This document shows, piece after piece, positions 39,813-51,095 of a DNA stretch of 64,000 nt. The first letter of the stretch is position 1; the number at the start of each line of letters is the position of its first letter. The stretch spans positions 1,240,001 through 1,304,000 of the forward strand of contig NZ_CP069161.1 in NCBI RefSeq assembly GCF_018802605.1. The letters are read 5' to 3'. A program made the translations under genes and the position numbers. The notes under the pieces were generated by a model. The model was given only the letters and a program-made list of their open reading frames with translations. It was not told the DNA's origin and did no database searches. Origin of the DNA: Paludibacterium paludis (lineage in GTDB: Bacteria > Pseudomonadota > Gammaproteobacteria > Burkholderiales > Chromobacteriaceae).

Positions 39813-40568
39813 TTCGGTTTCCGGTTTTTTGCGCGCCAGCTGGATCCGGCTGGCGAAATTTTCCTGCGTGAGATTCTCGGCAAGTTCGATGACGTGGCGA
39901 TGATGCTCTTCCAGCAAATGCATGGCCTCGGGCAGATTCCGCTCCATCACGGCGTTCATGATGGCCCGGTGCTCGCCATCGTCGTGGTAGCGCTGTGGCG
40001 CATCCAGTTCGTGATTGAGCCAGATATGGCGGTAGCGCTCTAACTGGTTGTGAACGATTTCGATCATGCGCAGCAGCATCGGCGATTCGCAGGCCGAGAT
40101 GAGCGACAGATGGAAATTCATGTGCAGCATGCCCCAACTGGTGTAGTCGATGTCGGGATCCTCGAGGTTGACACGCGAGAGGCGATGGTAGGCGGCAAGA
40201 ATGCTCAGTTCCCAGGTTTCGTCTCCGCGGGAAAAGGATTTTTCGAGGGCGATACCTTCGAGCACGCGACGGGTGTCGAGGATATCTTTCAACTCTTCCA
40301 GGGTGACCGGGGCTACCCGGAAGCCTTTTTGCGGTTCCATTACCACAAAGTTTTGCCAGACAAGTTGCATCAGGGCTTCGCGGATGGGGGTTCCGCCGAC
40401 ACCGTAACGCTGTTTCAGTTCGTTGAGCTGCATTTTGTCGCCGGGCAGAAAAACGCCGATAAGGATATCCTGTCGGATCTGACTGACCATCTGGTCCGAG
40501 AGGACGGTGCTTTCGCGAGCTGCTGGGGAGGATGATTTCAGGGAGGACATGGGCCGGGTGACTGTCAT
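39810..40568 (-). CDS. GntR-family (FCD subfamily) transcriptional regulator
   Basis: The ATG at 40568 gives 252 residues; a later ATG at 40550 is also possible. N-terminal winged HTH: QIRQDILIGVFLPGDKMQ and RYGVGGTPIREALMQL. C-terminal all-helical FCD domain with DTRRVLEGIALE, the metal-ligand type histidines in MNFHLSLISACES and EHRAIMNAVMERN. FCD regulators usually respond to carboxylates or amino-acid metabolites. It converges on tyrS and is a candidate regulator of the tyrosine cluster, by position only. Confidence 0.9.
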   Translation of the reverse strand: MTVTRPMSSLKSSSPAARESTVLSDQMVSQIRQDILIGVFLPGDKMQLNELKQRYGVGGTPIREALMQLVWQNFVVMEPQKGFRVAPVTLEELKDILDTRRVLEGIALEKSFSRGDETWELSILAAYHRLSRVNLEDPDIDYTSWGMLHMNFHLSLISACESPMLLRMIEIVHNQLERYRHIWLNHELDAPQRYHDDGEHRAIMNAVMERNLPEAMHLLEEHHRHVIELAENLTQENFASRIQLARKKPETE

Positions 40569-40826
40569 GGAAAAAGTGAATCTTGCTCGCAATCCACTAT
40601 AAGCATACAGGTCTCCGGGAAAATGTGTGGAATGGCGCAAGAAGCGGTTTGAATTTTGTAATTGTGCTGGTAATCAAATATCTATTTTAGTGAGACGCTA
40701 AAAAATAGTGAAGGTTCCAGAGAGTGAGCCAGATCAATATTGCCTCATTTTCTGCTTGCCGCGGTTCGCATTCGACGCGCGGAGGCAAGTTTGGGCGGTG
40801 GCGGGGGGAAATATCTTCGGATGGGA

Positions 40827-40855
40827 TTGCCAACGCCTTTCGTATCCTCTACAAT
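40827..40855 (+). promoter_or_regulatory. Promoter of tRNA-Pro
   Basis: TTGCCA (40827-40832), 17-base spacer, TACAAT (40850-40855), 15 bases before the tRNA. Confidence 0.7.
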
Positions 40856-40870
40856 GTGTCTCTCTTGAGT

Positions 40871-40947
40871 CGGGGCGTAGCGCAGCCTGGTAGCGCACCT
40901 GCATGGGGTGCAGGGGGTCGGAAGTTCGAATCTTCTCGCCCCGACCA
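40871..40947 (+). tRNA. tRNA-Pro(GGG)
   Basis: 77 bases with encoded CCA. Acceptor CGGGGCG pairs with CGCCCCG; anticodon stem CCTGC/GCAGG encloses ATGGGGT, giving GGG. Confidence 0.95.
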
Positions 40948-40974
40948 ACGAAAAATTCAGTAAATCAAATAGTT

Positions 40975-41001
40975 AAGCCCTGTTTCTCAGGGCTTTTTTG
41001 T
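40975..41001 (+). terminator. Rho-independent terminator after tRNA-Pro
   Basis: AAGCCCTG / CAGGGCTT with TTTCT loop and six T. Confidence 0.85.
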
Positions 41002-41208
41002 TGCCTGAAAATGGCTTGTGCGAGTTTTGTGCGGCGTACTAAGCCTTCTTGTTACACTGCTCTGTTCCCGCCGCGGGCAGTTCGAACCTCCGATCCTCTG
41101 TTGTCACCAGATTGTCCTCCCGATTTTGAGTCCGGCCACCGGCGGCTGAAACCGTAATAACAATGTTGTGGTGCTGTAGCCGACTCCTTGCCTGGCTCAA
41201 GTCTCGCG

Positions 41209-41460
41209 TCATTGGCTTTCCAGATAGTCGTAACCGGCCCAATCCAGAGTGTAGGCTTGCCGTTGTTCACCGATGGCAACTTGTTTCAATAGGCCCTGAA
41301 GCAGCATGACATGGATATGGGCCCGGACTATTTCCACGTTATACTCGGTGTCGGGCATACGCGCGATTTCCGCCAGAAGGCTGCGCTCTTCCAGTGGATG
41401 CGCGCGCCAGCGCCGTAATGTGTTCAATATTCGAAAAACCAGCAGTTCATTCCTTGGCAT
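41209..41460 (-). CDS. Small protein of unknown function
   Basis: 83 residues, not recognised. Predicted mainly helical with a closing beta stretch (VAIGEQRQAYTLDWAGYDYL), which resembles a compact winged-helix DNA-binding fold such as FRILNTLRRWRAH... followed by a wing. It is divergent from the DUF1289 gene, with an AT-rich 107-bp gap. Coding potential is supported by an uninterrupted frame and a divergent promoter-like gap, no more. Confidence 0.5.
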   Translation of the reverse strand: MPRNELLVFRILNTLRRWRAHPLEERSLLAEIARMPDTEYNVEIVRAHIHVMLLQGLLKQVAIGEQRQAYTLDWAGYDYLESQ

Positions 41461-41567
41461 GATCCGGTTTGTGTCTTGATTATGACAATACGGTTATCCT
41501 TCATCATTGCTTCACACGTCAAGTTTTGTGAATGATTTGTTACAACAATAGTATGTGGTGTTGAGAA

Positions 41568-41942
41568 ATGGCTACCGATTCCCCTTGTATTGCTCTGTGC
41601 TCGACTGCGCTGGGTGACAATGTCTGTCGCGGCTGTGCGAGGACATTCTTTGAAGTGGCCAACTGGTGCGCGATGGATGAGGCGCTCAAAGCCTCAACGT
41701 GGGACAGGTTGCCGGAGAGGCATTGCTGGTTACGGCTTGCCGGTGTGCTGAATGGAAGTCTGGATGTCGTGCAGACGGAAGGCGAGGAATGGGGGCGTAT
41801 TGAGTTGTTTGATCGTTCTGCCTTGCTGGTGCAATGGCGTGACGGAATTTGGCGTGTTCGGCAGGAAGGTAATCAGGATATCCTGCAAGTGGCGGAGGCG
41901 GATATCCAGTATGTCGACGCATGGATCCGGGAGAAACCATGA
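41568..41942 (+). CDS. DUF1289 domain protein with extra C-terminal region
   Basis: 124 residues. The first about 55 match DUF1289: SPCIALCSTALGDNVCRGCART and EVANWCAMDE, with cysteines at CxxxC...CxxC spacing suggestive of a small metal site. The C-terminal about 65 residues (RIELFDRSALLVQWRDGIWRVRQ) are an added beta-rich part with no recognised family. Function unknown. The stop overlaps the next start (ATGA), so the two genes are coupled. Confidence 0.75.
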   Translation: MATDSPCIALCSTALGDNVCRGCARTFFEVANWCAMDEALKASTWDRLPERHCWLRLAGVLNGSLDVVQTEGEEWGRIELFDRSALLVQWRDGIWRVRQEGNQDILQVAEADIQYVDAWIREKP

Positions 41943-42532
41943 GGCAGAACAGTGCATTGCCGGAATTTTGGGAAACGCGTTACCTGAGCGGTGTGACTCC
42001 ATGGGATAGTTCGCAATGCCCGCCGGAGGTGCTCGACTATATCGGCAGGCAAGCTCCCGGATTGCCGACGCTGGTTCCCGGATGCGGCAGTGCTGTTGAA
42101 GTTGCGCACATGGTCACGCGAGGTTTGAAGGTGCTGGCTGTGGATTTCAGTGATGCAGCCGTCAAGGCCGCATGTGAGCAATTGGGGACACTGTCCGAAG
42201 GGCGCGTGGTGATGCGGGATTTCTTTGCGCTGGAGGAAGACGTGCCCTATGAATGGGTATATGAACGAGCTTTTTTATGCGCACTACCTCCCGCTCTTTG
42301 GCCGGATTATGCGGCAAAGATGGCTCGCCTGGTCAGCCCGCAAGGTTGCCTTGCCGGCTATTTCTTCCTGGCGGAGACTCCCAAAGGTCCTCCCTTCGGA
42401 ACCTCTCTTGGTGAACTGCAAGCATTGCTTGGTGAGTGGTTCACTCTTGAAACGTCAAGAAGCGTTCACAGCGTTTCTCCGATCTTTCAGGGGCGCGAGT
42501 TCTGGCAGGTATGGCGTCGACGAAAAGAATAA
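41939..42532 (+). CDS. SAM-dependent methyltransferase, thiopurine methyltransferase-like
   Basis: 197 residues from ATG at 41939 (overlapping the upstream stop). N-terminal FWETRYLSGVTPWDSSQCPP and SAM-binding motif TLVPGCGSAVEVAHMVTRG, then VDFSDAAV, are typical of the TPMT-like family that methylates thiols, selenium or tellurium compounds. The C-terminal motif RAFLCALPPALWPDYA is also shared. Cytosolic; real substrate unknown. Confidence 0.85.
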   Translation: MRQNSALPEFWETRYLSGVTPWDSSQCPPEVLDYIGRQAPGLPTLVPGCGSAVEVAHMVTRGLKVLAVDFSDAAVKAACEQLGTLSEGRVVMRDFFALEEDVPYEWVYERAFLCALPPALWPDYAAKMARLVSPQGCLAGYFFLAETPKGPPFGTSLGELQALLGEWFTLETSRSVHSVSPIFQGREFWQVWRRRKE

Positions 42533-42662
42533 AACGGCGGTGACATGGTCTGTTACACGGCATGAAATATGGACTAGTCATTTCATGCAAAACCGGTGAA
42601 AATGCAGATTGCCAAGAAAAAATAAAAACCGGGGCACGTGCGAACGCCTGTAAAGAGGAAAC

Positions 42663-44474
42663 ATGATGGAGTGGTTCTGGAAAGTTTATTATTTCATCGA
42701 GAAATCGTTCTGGAACAGCTTGACCAAGAAGCTATGCAGCTTCCTGTTCATCAGCCTTTTCCAGTTGATCATGGTGGGATATATCTACTATGTCCTCAGC
42801 GACATTCGCTCTGCGTTGAGAGGGCAGTCCCTGTCGGCCGCCGCCTTGCGTCAAATGGAGTCTCAGCTGGATTCCGCCCTGTTCTGGACGATTGGCCTCT
42901 GGGTGTTCTGTCTCGGCTTTATCGCCTTCATGATCTGGTACCTGCGCTATCTGATCGTGCGTCCCCTGAAAATGATCATCGATATATTCAATGAGATCGG
43001 AGCGGGGGAGGGGGACTTGTCCCGTAATATCCCTACCGTCACCTATGACGAGATCCGCGAGCTTTCCCTCTCGTATAACCGCTTTCTTTCCAAAATGCGC
43101 GAAATCATCAGCAATGTCAGATTGATGACCGTGCGCATCGCGATGGACTCGGCCAAGACACGCAAGAATGTGGTGGAGTCACTATCCAGTGCCAGAATGC
43201 AGGATGAATGCGCAACGCAGGTGCGCAACGCCAGCAATGAAAGCACTCATGGCATAGATCAGGTTACCGATCAAACTCAGCAGATTTCGGCCACGACCGT
43301 ATCGAACCTGGATATGGCGCGCGAATCATACAGTGAATTGAAAGTCGTGGCGGAACGGATCTACGACATCAATCTGAAGGTCGGACATTTCAATCATACC
43401 GTTGAGGATTTGAATCGGCGCTCCGCCAGCATCAAGGCCATTGTCGATCTCATCAAAGACATCTCCGATCAGACCAATCTTCTGGCGCTCAACGCCGCGA
43501 TCGAAGCGGCGCGGGCCGGCGAGATGGGGCGTGGGTTCGCCGTGGTTGCGGATGAGGTGCGCAAGCTCGCCGAAAAGGTCAAAGTGGCGACGAATGAGAT
43601 TTCCGGCAATATCGACAGCATGCTGAAGCTGGTCTCGGAAACCCAGGTGGAAACCAATCAGATTACCGAGGATACCAATGAAGCCGGCGAAGTGGTGTCA
43701 CGCGCTTCGGAGCATTTCGGCAAGATGATGGGCGACTTTGAGGTGATGGCAGATAGCCTGACTCATATCGCCTCAACAATGGAAAGTTTTGCGCTGAGCA
43801 ACCGGAGCGTGAACCAGAATGTCAGCGATATCCATCAGCTATCCCAAGAGGTGTCGACGCGTCTGAACCAGACCGAAGCGGTGGCCGGCGAATTGTCCGG
43901 AGTTGCCGAGCAGGTGCAGGAAATGGTGGCGCGCTTTGTTATTGGCGAGGGATCGTTCGACCGCATGGTCGGAGCGGCATCGAAGGCCCAGCAGGAACTT
44001 CTGACGATGCTCAACCGCTATGTCGCCGAAGGGGTGAATGTCTTCGATCAACGCTACCAACCGATTCCCGGTACTCAACCGCAGAAATATAAAACAGCCT
44101 ACGATGATCAGGTTGAATCGTCTTTCCAGGCGTTATTTGATCGCTATGCGGGGGAAATTGCCGGCTGCCGCTTCTGTGTGGCGACCGACGTGAATGGTTA
44201 TGCCCCGACGCACATGAGCTCGGCCTCCCAGCCGCAGACTGGCAACCTTGAGGAAGACATCGCCCGCAGTCGCGACAAGCGGATTTTCAATGACCCGGCG
44301 GGATTGAAGTCGGCGCGCAATACCCAGCCGTTCCTCTTGCACACCTATTCCCGCGATACGGGCGAAGTGTTGTCCGAGATCGCTCTGCCGATCTTCATTC
44401 AGGGGCGGCACTGGGGATGCTTGCGGTTTGGCTTCGATCCGACCGAACTGCTCAAGGAGGCGGGACTGGCCTGA
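42663..44474 (+). CDS. Methyl-accepting chemotaxis protein with C-terminal sensor-like domain
   Basis: 603 residues. Two membrane helices (about 24-42 and 75-97) enclose only a short periplasmic loop of about 30 residues. A HAMP-like linker follows, then the signalling domain with its hairpin tip [19 protein letters not shown]. After the coiled coil comes a 150-residue domain (about 450-603) with [37 protein letters not shown] and [19 protein letters not shown], resembling a Cache/PAS-type ligand-binding fold in the cytoplasm. Ligand sensing is probably done there rather than outside. ATG at 42663 or 42666. Confidence 0.9.
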   Translation: MMEWFWKVYYFIEKSFWNSLTKKLCSFLFISLFQLIMVGYIYYVLSDIRSALRGQSLSAAALRQMESQLDSALFWTIGLWVFCLGFIAFMIWYLRYLIVRPLKMIIDIFNEIGAGEGDLSRNIPTVTYDEIRELSLSYNRFLSKMREIISNVRLMTVRIAMDSAKTRKNVVESLSSARMQDECATQVRNASNESTHGIDQVTDQTQQISATTVSNLDMARESYSELKVVAERIYDINLKVGHFNHTVEDLNRRSASIKAIVDLIKDISDQTNLLALNAAIEAARAGEMGRGFAVVADEVRKLAEKVKVATNEISGNIDSMLKLVSETQVETNQITEDTNEAGEVVSRASEHFGKMMGDFEVMADSLTHIASTMESFALSNRSVNQNVSDIHQLSQEVSTRLNQTEAVAGELSGVAEQVQEMVARFVIGEGSFDRMVGAASKAQQELLTMLNRYVAEGVNVFDQRYQPIPGTQPQKYKTAYDDQVESSFQALFDRYAGEIAGCRFCVATDVNGYAPTHMSSASQPQTGNLEEDIARSRDKRIFNDPAGLKSARNTQPFLLHTYSRDTGEVLSEIALPIFIQGRHWGCLRFGFDPTELLKEAGLA

Positions 44475-44580
44475 ATCAGTGGTGCTCTACACGAAAACGC
44501 CGAGCAGTAGAAGTGGGCGTGTACTGAATTTTGTGTAAACGGGCATTTGGCAGGAAACTGCCACCTAGTCTGGAGACACA

Positions 44581-44847
44581 ATGAGCTTAAACAAACACGA
44601 CGTACCTGACGCACTACTGAACAGCTTGCTAGCCGATTACCAGAAGCCCGAAGACCTCATCGGAGAGAACGGCCTACTCAAGCAGCTGACCAAGCTGCTG
44701 GTCGAAAGCCCTGGATGCCGAGATGGTCGCACACCTTGGTCATAGCAAACACGAGCCAGTGCGCAATCCCGCCGGCAACACCCGGAACGGCAAGAGCCGC
44801 AAGACCCTCAAGGGTGAGTTCAGAGAGTTACCCATCGAGGTACCACG
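44581..44847 (+). pseudogene. IS256-family transposase, N-terminal fragment
   Basis: Starts MSLNKHDVPDALLNSLLADY and continues, after a frameshift near 44708, with ALDAEMVAHLGHSKHEPVRN and KTLKGEFRELPIEVPR. This is the N-terminus of an IS256 (Mutator-type) transposase. The upstream segment from about 44518 (GTGTACTGAATTTTGTGTAAAC) looks like the left end of the element. It is cut by the IS2-like insertion, with the remainder resuming at 46175. Confidence 0.85.
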
Positions 44848-44911
44848 TGGATGGGCCCCCTGAAACATAGGACACCGATTCCCGCTTAGAATAAGGGATA
44901 GGTTTAAGGCT

Positions 44912-45301
44912 ATGTTTATGACTAACACCAACAACAAGACAGACGTACTCGGACCCGAGCGCCGTCGCCGCTGGAGCATCGAGGAGAAGCAGGCCATTGT
45001 GGCCGAAAGCTTCATGCCCGGCCAGTCGGTTTCCCTCGTGGCCCGTCGTCATGGGCTCAATCCCAATCAGCTCTTCAAGTGGCGCAAACTTTATCAGGAG
45101 GGCAGTCTATCGGCGATTGCCGCGGGTGAAGAAGTCGTGCCGGCCTCCGAGTTGGCGTCAGCCATCAAGCAAATACGCGAACTGCAGCGACTCCTCGGCA
45201 AGAAGACGATGGAGAACGAAATCCTCAAAGAAGCCGTGGACATCGCTCGCACAAAAAAGTGGATTGCGCGCTCACCCTTATTGCCGGGGGAAGACCAGTA
45301 G
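44912..45301 (+). CDS. IS2-like OrfA (HTH protein)
   Basis: 129 residues. HTH region [17 protein letters not shown] and [20 protein letters not shown], leucine-zipper region [20 protein letters not shown], all closely like IS2 InsC. Expressed alone it is the repressor/binding component; by frameshift at AAAAAAG (45253-45259) it yields the OrfAB transposase. Confidence 0.92.
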   Translation: MFMTNTNNKTDVLGPERRRRWSIEEKQAIVAESFMPGQSVSLVARRHGLNPNQLFKWRKLYQEGSLSAIAAGEEVVPASELASAIKQIRELQRLLGKKTMENEILKEAVDIARTKKWIARSPLLPGEDQ

Positions 45302-46137
45302 CCCCGGTCTGCACTTCGCTCGGGTTGGCGCGCTCGAACGTGATTCGCCGTGCGTCGCGTCCTGTCGATTGGCGCGATGGTCGTTCTTGTCGATCGACCG
45401 ATGATAGCGAGTTGGTCAAAGAGATCCAGACCGCCATTTCGCCGTTGCCCAGCTACGGCTACCGCCGGACGTGGGGATTGATTCGCCGACAGCGAGAGGC
45501 CGGTAACTTGCCGCCAGTCAACGTGAAGCGCATTTATCGCATCATGCGTCAGCATGGTCTGCTGCTCCAGCGGCGGCTCAAACAACCGGGTATCCCGCGC
45601 AGGCATGAGGGGCGCGTTGCTGTGGCCACCAGTAATCGCCGCTGGTGCTCGGACGGCTTCGAGTTTCGCTGTGATAATGGCGAAAAGCTGCGCGTCGTCT
45701 TTGCGGAGGACTGCTGCGACCGTGAAATCATCAGTTGGACAGCCTCGACCGGTGGCTACACGGGTGACATGGTTCGAGACGTCATGTTGGAAGCGGTGGA
45801 AAAGCGCGGCATTCAGTTGGGTATTTCGCCAGAGGTGGAATGGCTGAGCGACAATGGTTCGAGTTATATTGCCGCCGAGACCCGGCGGTTTGCGCGAGAA
45901 ATCGGCCTCAAGCCGGTAACCACGCCGGTCTGCAGCCCGCAGAGTAACGGCATGGCGGAAAGCATGGTCAAGACGCTGAAGCGAGACTACGTCGGCCATA
46001 TGCCGAAACCGGACGCCCATACGGCTTACCGGAATCTGGCGATTGCTATTGAGCATTACAACGAGTTTCACCCGCACAGCGCGTTGAAATACCGATCTCC
46101 ACGAGAGTTTCGACGCCTGGCGGTTTCATCAACTTAA
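45259..46137 (+). CDS. IS2-like OrfB (DDE integrase-type transposase)
   Basis: Reading frame -1 relative to OrfA, entered at the A6G slippery site just upstream; about 290 residues. DDE residues are seen in [18 protein letters not shown] and [13 protein letters not shown], with the HTH_21 segment [13 protein letters not shown]. Resembles IS2 InsD. No frameshift or stop interrupts it. Confidence 0.92.
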   Translation: MDCALTLIAGGRPVAPVCTSLGLARSNVIRRASRPVDWRDGRSCRSTDDSELVKEIQTAISPLPSYGYRRTWGLIRRQREAGNLPPVNVKRIYRIMRQHGLLLQRRLKQPGIPRRHEGRVAVATSNRRWCSDGFEFRCDNGEKLRVVFAEDCCDREIISWTASTGGYTGDMVRDVMLEAVEKRGIQLGISPEVEWLSDNGSSYIAAETRRFAREIGLKPVTTPVCSPQSNGMAESMVKTLKRDYVGHMPKPDAHTAYRNLAIAIEHYNEFHPHSALKYRSPREFRRLAVSST

Positions 46138-46174
46138 GCGTTGGTCGGTGTCCTGTTATACGGGGGTAAATCCA

Positions 46175-46459
46175 CCACGCGACCGCCAAGGTACCTTTGA
46201 ACCGCAACTCATTCCCAAGCACCAGACCCGCTGGACCGGATTCGACGACAAAGTCATCTCGCTTTACGCCCGGGGGATGACTGTTCGGGAAATCCAGGCC
46301 CATCTGGAAGAGATGTATGGCACAGAGGTCTCGCCCAGCCTGATCTCCTCCATCACCGATTCCGTCACCGAAGAGGTCAAAGCCTGGCAGGCTCGCCCTC
46401 TCGATTTGGTTTATCCAATCATCTACCTCGACTGCATCCACGTGAAGGTACGTGAGGGC
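46175..46459 (+). pseudogene. IS256-family transposase, middle fragment
   Basis: Continues the fragment at 44581: [20 protein letters not shown], then [19 protein letters not shown] and [13 protein letters not shown], which includes the first DDE aspartate. Homology stops near 46459, where unrelated sequence leading into the IS4-type element begins; the catalytic remainder is missing. Confidence 0.88.
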
Positions 46460-46593
46460 ATCTCATTCGTCACAACTCCACAGGCATTAAAAATGCAATC
46501 TCGGCACGCAACTGGACGATGCTATAGCTGCACTGTTGCCCGATAGCAAATACCCGCAAAATCTGCCTTTTGGACACCTGATCGGCAGAACCA

Positions 46594-46782
46594 TGACCAC
46601 ATGGGCAGCAGACGAATTGGGGGCAGCAAACCTCGGAGATCGCCGTCTTACCCGACGCCTTATCTCACTGGCCGAACGCTTTGCCGCCAGCCCCACCGCC
46701 AGCATTCCCGGGGCGTGCGCCGATGGCGCCGAAGTTCAAGGGGCCTACCGTTTCTTCGAGCAGGCCCACGATGAGCGGCGTG
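46594..46782 (+). pseudogene. IS4-family transposase, N-terminal fragment
   Basis: Encodes MTTWAADELGAANLGDRRLT and ASIPGACADGAEVQGAYRFF, the N-terminal DNA-binding domain of Tn5-like IS4 transposases. It is broken after HDERR by the IS21 insertion; the rest resumes at 48731. Ends of the parent element could not be fixed. Confidence 0.88.
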
Positions 46783-46852
46783 TGTCAACGACAACCGAAA
46801 TCTGACCCACCATTCCCTCACATCGACATTTCAACTCTGACCCACCCGGGTC

Positions 46853-48645
<1,793 letters not shown>

Positions 48646-48730
48646 AATCGGCGGCGCAAAGCCACCACGTTACCCCAGGTGGGTCAGTTTTGGTTTGTCT
48701 AGGTGGGTCAGTTTTACATTGTCGCTAACA

Positions 48731-49909
48731 GTGGGCTCGGTTGGCAGGATATCCTCTCGCCGCCTATCGCCCGTACCGAAGCTCGCATGGCGCAGCATCC
48801 GGTGGTGCTTTGCCTGCAAGATACCACTGAACTGGATTTCCATGGCCAGGCGATGGACGACCTGGGGCCCTTGTCCTTTGAAGCCCAGCGGGGCAGGTAT
48901 CTGCACCCGACCTATGCCGTGACGCCGGACCGGGAAGCCCTGGGGGTCACCGATGCCTGGATGTGGTCACGAGAGCCCCGGGACGATGAGGGGATACGGC
49001 CCGGCATCAAGGAAAGTCGGCGCTGGATAGAAGGCTATGAACGCCTGGCCGAGACCGCCCACCGCCTGCCTGACACCCGATTGGTGTATGTGGCCGACAG
49101 GGAGACCGACATTCTGGCGCTGATGCAGCGCGCCCATGCCCTGAAAACACCGGTCGACTGGCTGATCCGCTCGCAGCACAATCGCAGCCTGCCCGATGGA
49201 GGCAAGCTCTGGGACACGGTCATGGCCAGTCCGGTGGTGGCAGAGATTGAGTTCACCCTGGCCCCCCGCCAGGGGGGCGAGGTCGCGCAAGGATCGCCAA
49301 CAGCTCCACGTCTTGCGTATTTCGCTACCCGCCGGGCAAGGCGGAGAACGGCTTTATGCGACCTGCCTGATGGCCCGGGAAACTAGCCCTCCAGGTGGTG
49401 ACAAAGGGCTGTGTTGGTGCTTGCTGACCAACCGCGAGGCCGGTAGCGTCGACGACTTGAGCCAGTGGATCGAGTGGTATCGGGCGCGCTGGGAAATCGA
49501 AATGTACTTTCACGTGTTGAAGAATGGTTGCCGCGTGGAAGCGCTCCAGTTGGGTAGCCGCGGCAAAGTGGAATTGGCCTTGGCCATCTACATGGTGGTG
49601 TCGTGGCGGATTGCTCGTTTGATGCGTCTGAGCCGGACCCAACCGGACATGAAGGCCGATCAGTTGTTCAGTCGGGAGGAGTGGCAAGCCGCCTATCTGA
49701 TGAAGCGCAAGGTCTTGCCCAAAGAGACGCCCAGTCTACGCGAGGTGGTTCGGCTGGTCGCCATGGTGGGCGGTTTCATGGGGCGCAAAAACGACGGGGA
49801 GCCGGGTGCGCAAACGCTCTGGCAAGGGCTGGAGCGGGTCAGAACGTTTGTGGAGCATTTTGATTATGCCAGAGGCGTTATTGGCAGCATAAAGAGTACT
49901 GGCCAATGA
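48731..49909 (+). pseudogene. IS4-family transposase, C-terminal part with frameshift
   Basis: Continues GLGWQDILSPPIARTEARMA with the first catalytic aspartate in CLQDTTELDF and the second in YVADRETDIL. The frame shifts between about 49270 and 49290, then resumes in another frame (DRQQLHVLRISLPAGQGGER) through WEIEMYFHVLKNGC with the catalytic glutamate, to the normal C-terminus. Dead copy even without the IS21 insertion. Confidence 0.9.
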
Positions 49910-49945
49910 GATGACGTGAGGGGGCTGTAGGTAATCCCCCCATTT

Positions 49946-50769
49946 TTAGCTGTCGGCTAAAGTAGAGGTAATCTGGCTGTATGCCAGTTTCTGTTTCGGG
50001 GTGATGCCGCCGAGCGCCATATTCGGGCGCTCATAATTGTATGTCCAGATCCAATCCGTTGCATATTCCTGTACCTCAGCAATCGAATCGAACAGGTAAT
50101 GCCCGAGCCAATCGTAACGCACCGTCCGGTTATAGCGCTCGACATACGCATTCTGCTGGGGCTTTCCCGGCTGGATATGTTCCAGCCGAATGCCGTGCTT
50201 TTCGGCCCATCGCGTCAGCGTAGCGCCGATGTATTCAGGCCCATTGTCACTACGAATCACTTTGGGCTTGCCACGCCATTCAATGACCTGATCCAGGGCG
50301 CGCACCACACGCTCTGCCGGCAATGACAAGTCCACATCCATGGCTAACGCTTCTCGGTTGAAATCATCGATCACGTTGAACAGCCGGTAGCTACGTCCAT
50401 CCGACAACTGATCGTGCATGAAATCCATCGACCAGCACTCGTTCACGGTGGCTGGTACCGCCAACGGTTCCGGCTTGGTGCGGACGATGCGCTTCCTGGG
50501 CTTGATACGCAAGTTCAGTTCCAGATCACAATAAATCCGGTAGACCCGTTTGTGATTCCAGCGATATCCCTTCACGTTGCGCAGGTACAAAAAACATAGG
50601 CCAAAGCCCCAATTGCGTTGGTTATGGGTTAAACGAATCAGGTGCTCGGCAATCTCTTCATTGATCGCGCTGGACTTTGCCTGGTAGCGATAGCAGGTTT
50701 CGCTGATGGCAAATGTCTGGCAGGCCAAGCGGATGCTGACGCCTTTGGCTTGTACGGCGTCACCACTTT
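49946..50769 (-). CDS. IS3-family OrfB transposase
   Basis: DDE integrase-type transposase, read by frameshift from OrfA at AAAAAAG (50766-50772, minus strand). Catalytic residues lie in [21 protein letters not shown] and [14 protein letters not shown]. Open upstream codons to 50941 are out of register with OrfA and are not part of the conserved protein. Confidence 0.88.
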
Positions 50770-50999
50770 TTTGCCATGGCCTCCTGAATGATCTCGGCCT
50801 TGAGCCGTTCCTCGGCATACATCTTTTTGAGGCGACGATTCTCGTCTTCAAGCTCTTTGAGCCGGGCCATGAGCGATGCATCCATGCCGCCGAACTTGGC
50901 TCGCCACTTGTAGAACGTTGCAGAGCTGATGCCGTGTTCACGGCACAGCTCAGGCACAGGGCTACCGCCCTCTGCCTGCTTGAGGATGGCGATGATCAC
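50760..50999 (-). CDS. IS3-family OrfA, N-terminus damaged
   Basis: 79 residues from GTG at 50999: [36 protein letters not shown], ending [11 protein letters not shown]. Relatives begin about 9 residues earlier ([13 protein letters not shown]); that sequence is present upstream in another frame, so two bases seem deleted near 51003. Probably a non-functional start. Confidence 0.75.
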   Translation of the reverse strand: MIIAILKQAEGGSPVPELCREHGISSATFYKWRAKFGGMDASLMARLKELEDENRRLKKMYAEERLKAEIIQEAMAKKW

Positions 51000-51095
51000 T
51001 GTCTGAAAAGCGGGACGTCTTCACGCAAAATTCCCTTCAATCCTGTTGGAGAAAATTCTACTTCAGACGACGACTAATTTCAGGGGGGATTACCA

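Larger units (their letters stand above)
44848..46174 (+). mobile_element. IS2-like element (IS3 family), apparently complete
   Basis: 1327 bp. Terminal inverted repeats: left TGGATGGGCCCCCTGAAACA..., right (reverse complement) TGGATTTACCCCCGTATAAC..., both ending in AGGACACCGA. A 5-bp target duplication CCACG flanks it (44843-44847 and 46175-46179). It interrupts the IS256 transposase, restoring [15 protein letters not shown] when removed. Contains orfA and orfB with an A6G slippage site. Confidence 0.93.
49929..51095 (-). mobile_element. IS3-family element, probably inactive
   Basis: 1167 bp. Ends share GGTAATCCCCCC (left AGGTAATCCCCCCATTTTTAG; right, reverse complement, TGGTAATCCCCCCTGAAATTAG). 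Its right end is joined to a truncated IS2-like copy and its left end to the IS4 remnant; no target duplication is seen, so a rearrangement or deletion has occurred at one side. Confidence 0.85.

Noticed and set aside
40724..40963. Small frame ending inside tRNA-Pro
   Set aside because: It reads through the tRNA-Pro gene, a typical artefact.
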